From positions 8,506,710 through 8,570,709 of the forward strand of contig CM034407.1 in assembly GCA_019925095.2 (NCBI GenBank): a stretch of 64,000 nucleotides of DNA, written 5' to 3'. This document shows, piece after piece, positions 60,551 through 64,000 of the stretch. The notes under the pieces were generated by a model. It saw only the letters and a list, made by a program, of their open reading frames with translations, was not told the origin of the DNA and made no database searches. A program made the position numbers and the translations under genes. Numbering within the stretch: position 1 is the stretch's first letter; every line of letters begins with the position of its first letter. Origin of the DNA: Dendrolimus kikuchii. Its lineage: Eukaryota > Arthropoda > Insecta > Lepidoptera > Lasiocampidae.

Positions 60551-61156
60551 TCGATGCCAAGAATGCACATAGAATGCTTTTTGTCCCGAAAAATGGGCTA
60601 GTTTCCGGGATAAAAATATATTTTTCTCTCTGTTTGTTATGTTATCGGTGTAATAGTTTTTATATGTTATAAAAACTATTACACCCTTTTGGCTGAAATT
60701 CGGTATATATGTAATTTTAATAATGACAGTGGACAAAGGATACTTTTCATCCCAGGTAAAGAGATAGATTTATGTAAAGGTGATTCACGTCCAAATATAC
60801 CGACATTTTATATAATACAGTGGACCCAATTCTACTACCACAATATTTTCAAAATATTCGTTTAATAGCGTCATAATGGCATGATAATGGTTGCTCTTTT
60901 ATATAAAACTTTTGAAACAATACTAACAATTATGGTATCAACACGTCATAACTGTTTGACCATTTTGACATTATTGTAATAGCAGATTTGGGGCCCAGTT
61001 CTTCCATTGTAGCAAGAACAGTGATAGGAGGGTTATAATGTTGCCAAGTCACTAAAGAAAAGCGTCGACGTAATAAAATAAAATTTTCAAACATGTGACA
61101 TAAGATGTAGAAATCCCTATCCCTATCCCTATTAATATTATAAATGCGAAAGTAAC

Positions 61157-61249
<93 letters not shown>

Positions 61250-64000
61250 TCCGTTTTCACGTAAAAACTACTGGACCGATTTGGCTGAAACTCAGTATAT
61301 ATATATTTTCGATGCCGAGAATGAACATAGGATACTTTTTATCCCGGAAAATGGCATAGTTTCCGGGATAAAAGTATATTTGTCTTTTTGTTTGTTATCC
61401 TTTTATGGAAAGACTATTGGACCGATTTGGCTGAAACTCGGTACATATATAATTTGAATACCGAGAGTGCCCAAGGGATACTTTTTATCCCGGATAATGG
61501 GATACATTTTGGGATAGATTTATGTAAAGTTTATCCCGGAAACTAGGACAGGTTTTGTGATTTTGTCCATTTCGTCCACTGGGTCCACTGGGTCCACTGG
61601 GTCCACTGGGTCCACTGGGTCCACTGGGTCCACTGGGTCCACTGGGTCCACTGGGTCCACTGGGTCCACTGGGTCCACTGGGTCCACTGGGTCCACTGGG
61701 TCCACTGGGTCCACTGGGTCCACTGGGTCCACTGGGTCCACTGGGTCCACTGGGTCCACTGGGTCCACTGGGTCCACTGGGTCCACTGGTCCAGTATCAT
61801 AGCTGTTAGTGGATACACTGTCATGACTAATATATATAGCGTATAAATTCCTTCAACGAAATTTCAAAATATATTACTTATGGGTGAAAAAAAAACTTGC
61901 CATGTAACTTGTTATTGTAGTCTCTAATAGTAATTCTAGCCTAGATAGCTTCTAAAAATTGCAATTTCGGAATCTCCTGGCCCGATTTTTTAGTTTTTAT
62001 TTTGACATTACAAGCAGACACTTCACATTTATTTATCTGTATAGATAAAAACTTTAAAATGAATAATAATAGATAAAACATAAAAAAGCAGAAAAAAACG
62101 AAGTGAGCATTCTGGACTGGACTCCACGAACTCCGATTATACCTGTACTAGTGTCAACCTACTCTGCCACAACAACAGTTATCAAATTGATGAATGTTTT
62201 CATTATTTATAATTCTACTTATCCACGTATCAACGTAATTTTCTATTGAGAAACATAGATGACGCTTTCGAATTTTAATGTTACCGGTAAGATTTATTTA
62301 AAGACGTTTTATTGTCAATAGTATGAAAGCCCAGATGAAATTAAATATAAAAATATAGAAAAGTATTTTTTATTGCATTTTATAAAATTATTTCAGAAGA
62401 GAAAAAGACCATTTTATCAACTTTGATATAAAAATAAAAAAGTCTGCTAGAACAAGTGACTAACGCTAGTAGGGTTCGAATCCACAACCTGTGATTCAGC
62501 TCAGACCATTTTACCGTATACGCCAAATAAACACAGTGCGGTCGTTTCGAAATTCTCATTGTTATAGCTCCTTCATTTATTTATAAGCATTTTTTAGTAG
62601 CGGAGCTACAAAAAAGCGACGTGACCGTTAAGCACGAAGCCGTCTGGCGTAATGACAAATCCCATACATTGAGACCGGGAGGTGTCATTTTTGAAGTCAT
62701 TTATAATAAAATAATTAATTACTTCCAAATTCTCTAAGTAACCGAATAAAAGAACTACAATGGTTCAATTTCTTATAATATGATACGTTACTGTTATTTA
62801 TTTTAGCGATGTACGATTAACAGTAATCATAATATTAAAGATTGAAGAACACGTTTAGATGTCACTTTGCAATTATTTTCTATCGAGAAAATTTACCGAA
62901 AATGCGTTTTGAGTACATGGGGTACCTCAGACATATGATCAAGATTGACATATATTTTTTTCACCACAATAAAGTGTGTATAATTATTGTAGCAACGGCT
63001 GAGAAATCGATCAAAAAACGCTTTTTGTCTGTTGTCTCGCTGTTAAGGGCACTGCGTGCCCCCGTGTGCTCCCACAAAAAAGCCCTGGGCATATGTACAT
63101 ACATGTACCCTAGTATACGTCTAAGTGTTATTTATTACTTATTTACAAGTTAAGTTTTTTTAAGATAAGTTTTGTTCTTATTTACAACTTAATCTTACTC
63201 TTGATGTGTATCAAGAGTAAAATTAAGTTTTAAATAAGAAAAAAACTTAAATTTACTGTAATAATTAAATCAGTGTTAAGAAACTTAAAGCTCTATAGAC
63301 AGTCGACTCTCGATAATTCTTGATATTTTTCCCAGTGAAAAATAATAACTCGATAAATTGAATAAAATCAATAATAATTAAGCATCAGAACCGACAAAAG
63401 TGACGATTTCTTCTCAGCTCTCACCACTATCGACATTTCATGGGACAATGATAGACTGAAGTCGCTCACTCAACAAAAAAATACAGGGAGGAACATTTGT
63501 GAATAATTGTACATACATACATACATACATACATACATACATAACTTCACGCCAGTTCCATTGCGGGGTAGGCATGAACAACAGAGCGCCATTTAGGCTT
63601 ATTGTTACACACCTCACTTGCTTCTTTGACATTCATAACTCGTCTGTATACATGAGTACTTATGAGTACCTCGTGAGTATAATTGTACAACTGTTTAAAA
63701 ATAAATCATGAATATTGAACAAACCCTTGTTTACTTTAGTATTCTTTCCTCCCTCTTGGTTATAAACTCCTGTTTATTTAAACATGATAATTCCAAAATT
63801 TTCTCTGGTCCCCGAGTGTCAAATAATCGCGATTCAATTATATACTTTGCTGCACCATGTATCATATCTTTATGTGTTTTAAATGAACTCTGCGGCAAGA
63901 ATAAGCCCATGAGGTTTCTGTGCCTTGTGTTTTATGTATATGAATGTAAGCATATTGGAGAAAAATTAAGAACATTGTATTTGCTTTTCAGTACATTCGC
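49655..64000 (+). CDS. Ttc5: Tetratricopeptide repeat protein 5 (TTC5/Strap), 3' end beyond window
   Basis: Exons: 49655-49723, 50933-51065, 54034-54257, 55409-55708, 58320-58505, 59520-59698, and 63992 onward; about 366 codons so far. All borders are GT..AG with matching phases. Order: an N-terminal helix ([16 protein letters not shown]), TPR repeats ([57 protein letters not shown]), a Lys-rich linker ([14 protein letters not shown]), then the start of the OB-fold domain ([23 protein letters not shown]). The last split codon tt|t gives VPFTF, as in vertebrate TTC5. Known roles elsewhere: p300/JMY stress-response cofactor, and the receptor for nascent tubulin in tubulin mRNA autoregulation. 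The start is the first ATG of exon 1, with no upstream in-frame alternative evident. Introns 2-6 are full of retroelements, which explains the 14 kb length. Confidence 0.93.
50286..50530 (-). pseudogene. RTE-like polyprotein C-terminus in TTC5 intron 1
   Basis: On the minus strand: [18 protein letters not shown], then [18 protein letters not shown] and a stop, followed by 'gcaataaagactattattat' and an (AAAT)n-like tail at the left end. It has the same conserved end pattern as 46141-46336. Confidence 0.75.
51420..51720 (+). repeat. Repeat family D, copy 1, with degenerate 9-bp array
   Basis: 'ggaaaaactattgaaccaat', 'ttggctgtaattcagta', 'gggatacttttcatc' and 'ggataatgggatagattt' are shared with 60370-60830 and 61135-61560. 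From 51602 to 51673 there are eight 9-base units of the form TTTGRTCAT with substitutions. Confidence 0.75.
51775..53150 (+). mobile_element. CR1/Jockey-like retrotransposon, 5'-truncated
   Basis: It codes the second half of a reverse transcriptase: [29 protein letters not shown] (the catalytic box, with Val where Ala is usual), [24 protein letters not shown] frameshift follows near 52300, then [33 protein letters not shown] and [18 protein letters not shown] to a TAA at 52820. The first part has a TGA (after RQRI). The 3' UTR ends in TATC repeats near 53143. It lies in TTC5 intron 2, in the same direction as the gene. Its 3' end matches fragments at 9650, 28911, 49040 and 57520. Confidence 0.85.
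54312..54480 (-). mobile_element. Penelope-like 3' end in TTC5 intron 3
   Basis: 'gggttttaagcgcgg', 'gatgtttcggccac', 'agccgtgatcacggg' and 'caagtgtcactgagta' are a diverged copy of the outer end of the palindrome arm at 27150-27310. Only the 3' UTR hairpin region is left. Confidence 0.75.
56510..56925 (+). repeat. 'gcccgcggcttcgtccgc' composite repeat
   Basis: It starts 'aactgatgcccgcggcttcg', includes 'tcccacgggaactttttaat' and 'aataaagtccagtcgtttc', and ends near 'acaagcagagaaacaaaaa'. Lies in TTC5 intron 4. Confidence 0.6.
57520..57905 (-). mobile_element. CR1/Jockey-like 3' end
   Basis: On the minus strand the frame ends [26 protein letters not shown] (C-terminus of the polyprotein). 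The 3' UTR has 'ggttgcctggaacagattg' and the tail is a run of TTG repeats at the left edge. An AT-rich hairpin (57725-57775) lies inside. TTC5 intron 4. Confidence 0.75.
58560..58760 (+). repeat. SINE-like sequence
   Basis: 'ctgcaggttcgattgctgtc' provides a B-box-like element, and 'ggtctgggtgtttgggatcg' and 'agatgtaacttgctgagctt' are shared in diverged form with 14215-14360. Confidence 0.5.
59221..59328 (-). mobile_element. RTE-like 3' end, very short
   Basis: The ATGT tail (as 'catacatacata') and the last 30 or so codons of the family of 11886-13414. It lies in TTC5 intron 5. Confidence 0.8.
60200..60290 (+). repeat. tRNA-like SINE head
   Basis: 'tttagcctaatagtttacc' and 'acagggttcgaatcctcagg' are A-box-like and B-box-like. 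The acceptor ends do not pair, so this is not called a tRNA gene. Confidence 0.4.
60370..60830 (+). repeat. Repeat family D, copy 2, with expanded (AT)n
   Basis: Opens 'aatacgaaagtaactctg', then 'accgatttggctgaaactca' and an (AT)n run at 60465-60550 (one interruption), then 'tcgatgccaagaatgcac'. The sister copy at 61300 has only five or six AT units at this spot. Confidence 0.8.
61135..61560 (+). repeat. Repeat family D, copy 3
   Basis: Opens 'aatgcgaaagtaactctg' followed by the (TCTG)n run, then two tandem sub-blocks starting 'accgatttggctgaaactc', each followed by 'actttttatcccgga', and leads into the 9-bp minisatellite. Confidence 0.8.
61157..61248 (+). repeat. (TCTG)23 microsatellite
   Basis: 92 bp of perfect repeats. 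The equivalent place in copy 2 reads 'tctgtctatgtgtctg'. Confidence 0.95.
61574..61789 (+). repeat. (GTCCACTGG)24 minisatellite
   Basis: 216 bp, 24 units of nine bases, essentially perfect. Because 9 is a multiple of 3, it stays open in several frames on both strands (reading DPV, TQW or GST), which are artefacts. TTC5 intron 6. Confidence 0.95.
61800..63510. other. TTC5 intron 6, no gene
   Basis: AT-rich. Contains a possible SINE head on the minus strand around 62460-62530 ('ggattcgaaccctactag') and a hairpin at about 63185-63230 ('ttactcttga'/'tcaagagtaa'). Nothing else supported. Confidence 0.4.
63512..63645 (-). mobile_element. RTE-like 3' end, very short
   Basis: A long ATGT tail (about eight units) and the last 35 or so codons. 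It is the copy closest to the next TTC5 exon. Confidence 0.8.

Noticed and set aside
61157..61248. Regular 4-bp repeats considered as a CRISPR-like array
   Set aside because: Perfect tandem microsatellite without spacers, in an insect-type nuclear genome.
61520..61824. Open frames reading DPV, TQW and GST repeats on both strands
   Set aside because: They are translations of the 24-unit 9-bp minisatellite in TTC5 intron 6; any 9-bp array without a stop stays open.
62470..62530. Possible tRNA gene around 'gggttcgaatcc'
   Set aside because: B-box-like only; no paired acceptor, D or anticodon stems on either strand. Better explained as a SINE piece, as for 32890 and 60200.

Overview
The window looks like AT-rich nuclear DNA from an insect, most likely a moth or butterfly. 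It has no operons. Genes are split by short introns with GT..AG borders, and the space between them is filled with degraded non-LTR retrotransposons (RTE-like, CR1/Jockey-like, R1-clade), Penelope-like elements, MITEs, tRNA-derived SINE-like pieces and microsatellites. Several of the repeat families are ones I associate with Lepidoptera. That assignment rests on recollection of repeat families, not on a database search.

Five genes are supported. (1) A Ly6/uPAR-type, probably GPI-anchored surface protein on the minus strand (10022-13644, two exons seen, signal-peptide exon not found). (2) A complete seven-exon divergent tektin on the plus strand (29395-33858); its exons join to exactly 412 codons including the stop. 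(3, 4) Two intronless five-zinc-finger genes on the minus strand (39519-40268 and 43772-44518) with almost superimposable finger positions, an old tandem duplicate pair. (5) TTC5 (Strap) on the plus strand from 49655 to beyond the right edge. Six exons are complete and the seventh begins nine bases before the window ends.

Layout: 1-10 kb is a repeat-rich desert with one unrecognised candidate exon (3590-3792) and an R1-clade remnant. 10-13.7 kb is the Ly6 gene, whose intron holds an internally deleted RTE-like element. 13.7-27 kb is repeats, including a 2.6 kb segment bounded by about 137 bp inverted repeats. 27.1-28.5 kb is a nearly perfect palindrome made of two Penelope-like 3' ends with a 13 bp target duplication. 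29.4-33.9 kb is tektin. 34-39.5 kb is mostly empty apart from a pogo-like MITE abutting a long (TA)n run. 39.5-44.5 kb is the zinc-finger pair, separated by a broken THAP-domain transposon-like unit. 44.9-48.8 kb is a block of mobile elements: a hAT MITE with an 8 bp target duplication, a THAP fragment, an RTE end, and an R1 insertion with a 13 bp target duplication. 49.7-64 kb is TTC5, with introns full of retroelements and three copies of one repeat that each carry simple-sequence arrays at equivalent places.

The genes show no sign of working as one pathway. Tektin (ciliary and sperm-flagellar microtubules) and TTC5 (in other animals, a cofactor that recognises nascent tubulin) both touch tubulin biology, but I treat their proximity as coincidence. 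The zinc-finger pair is the most promising undescribed protein family here. The Penelope palindrome, the hAT element carrying an RTE fragment, and the repeat-embedded 9 bp arrays are the most interesting DNA structures.
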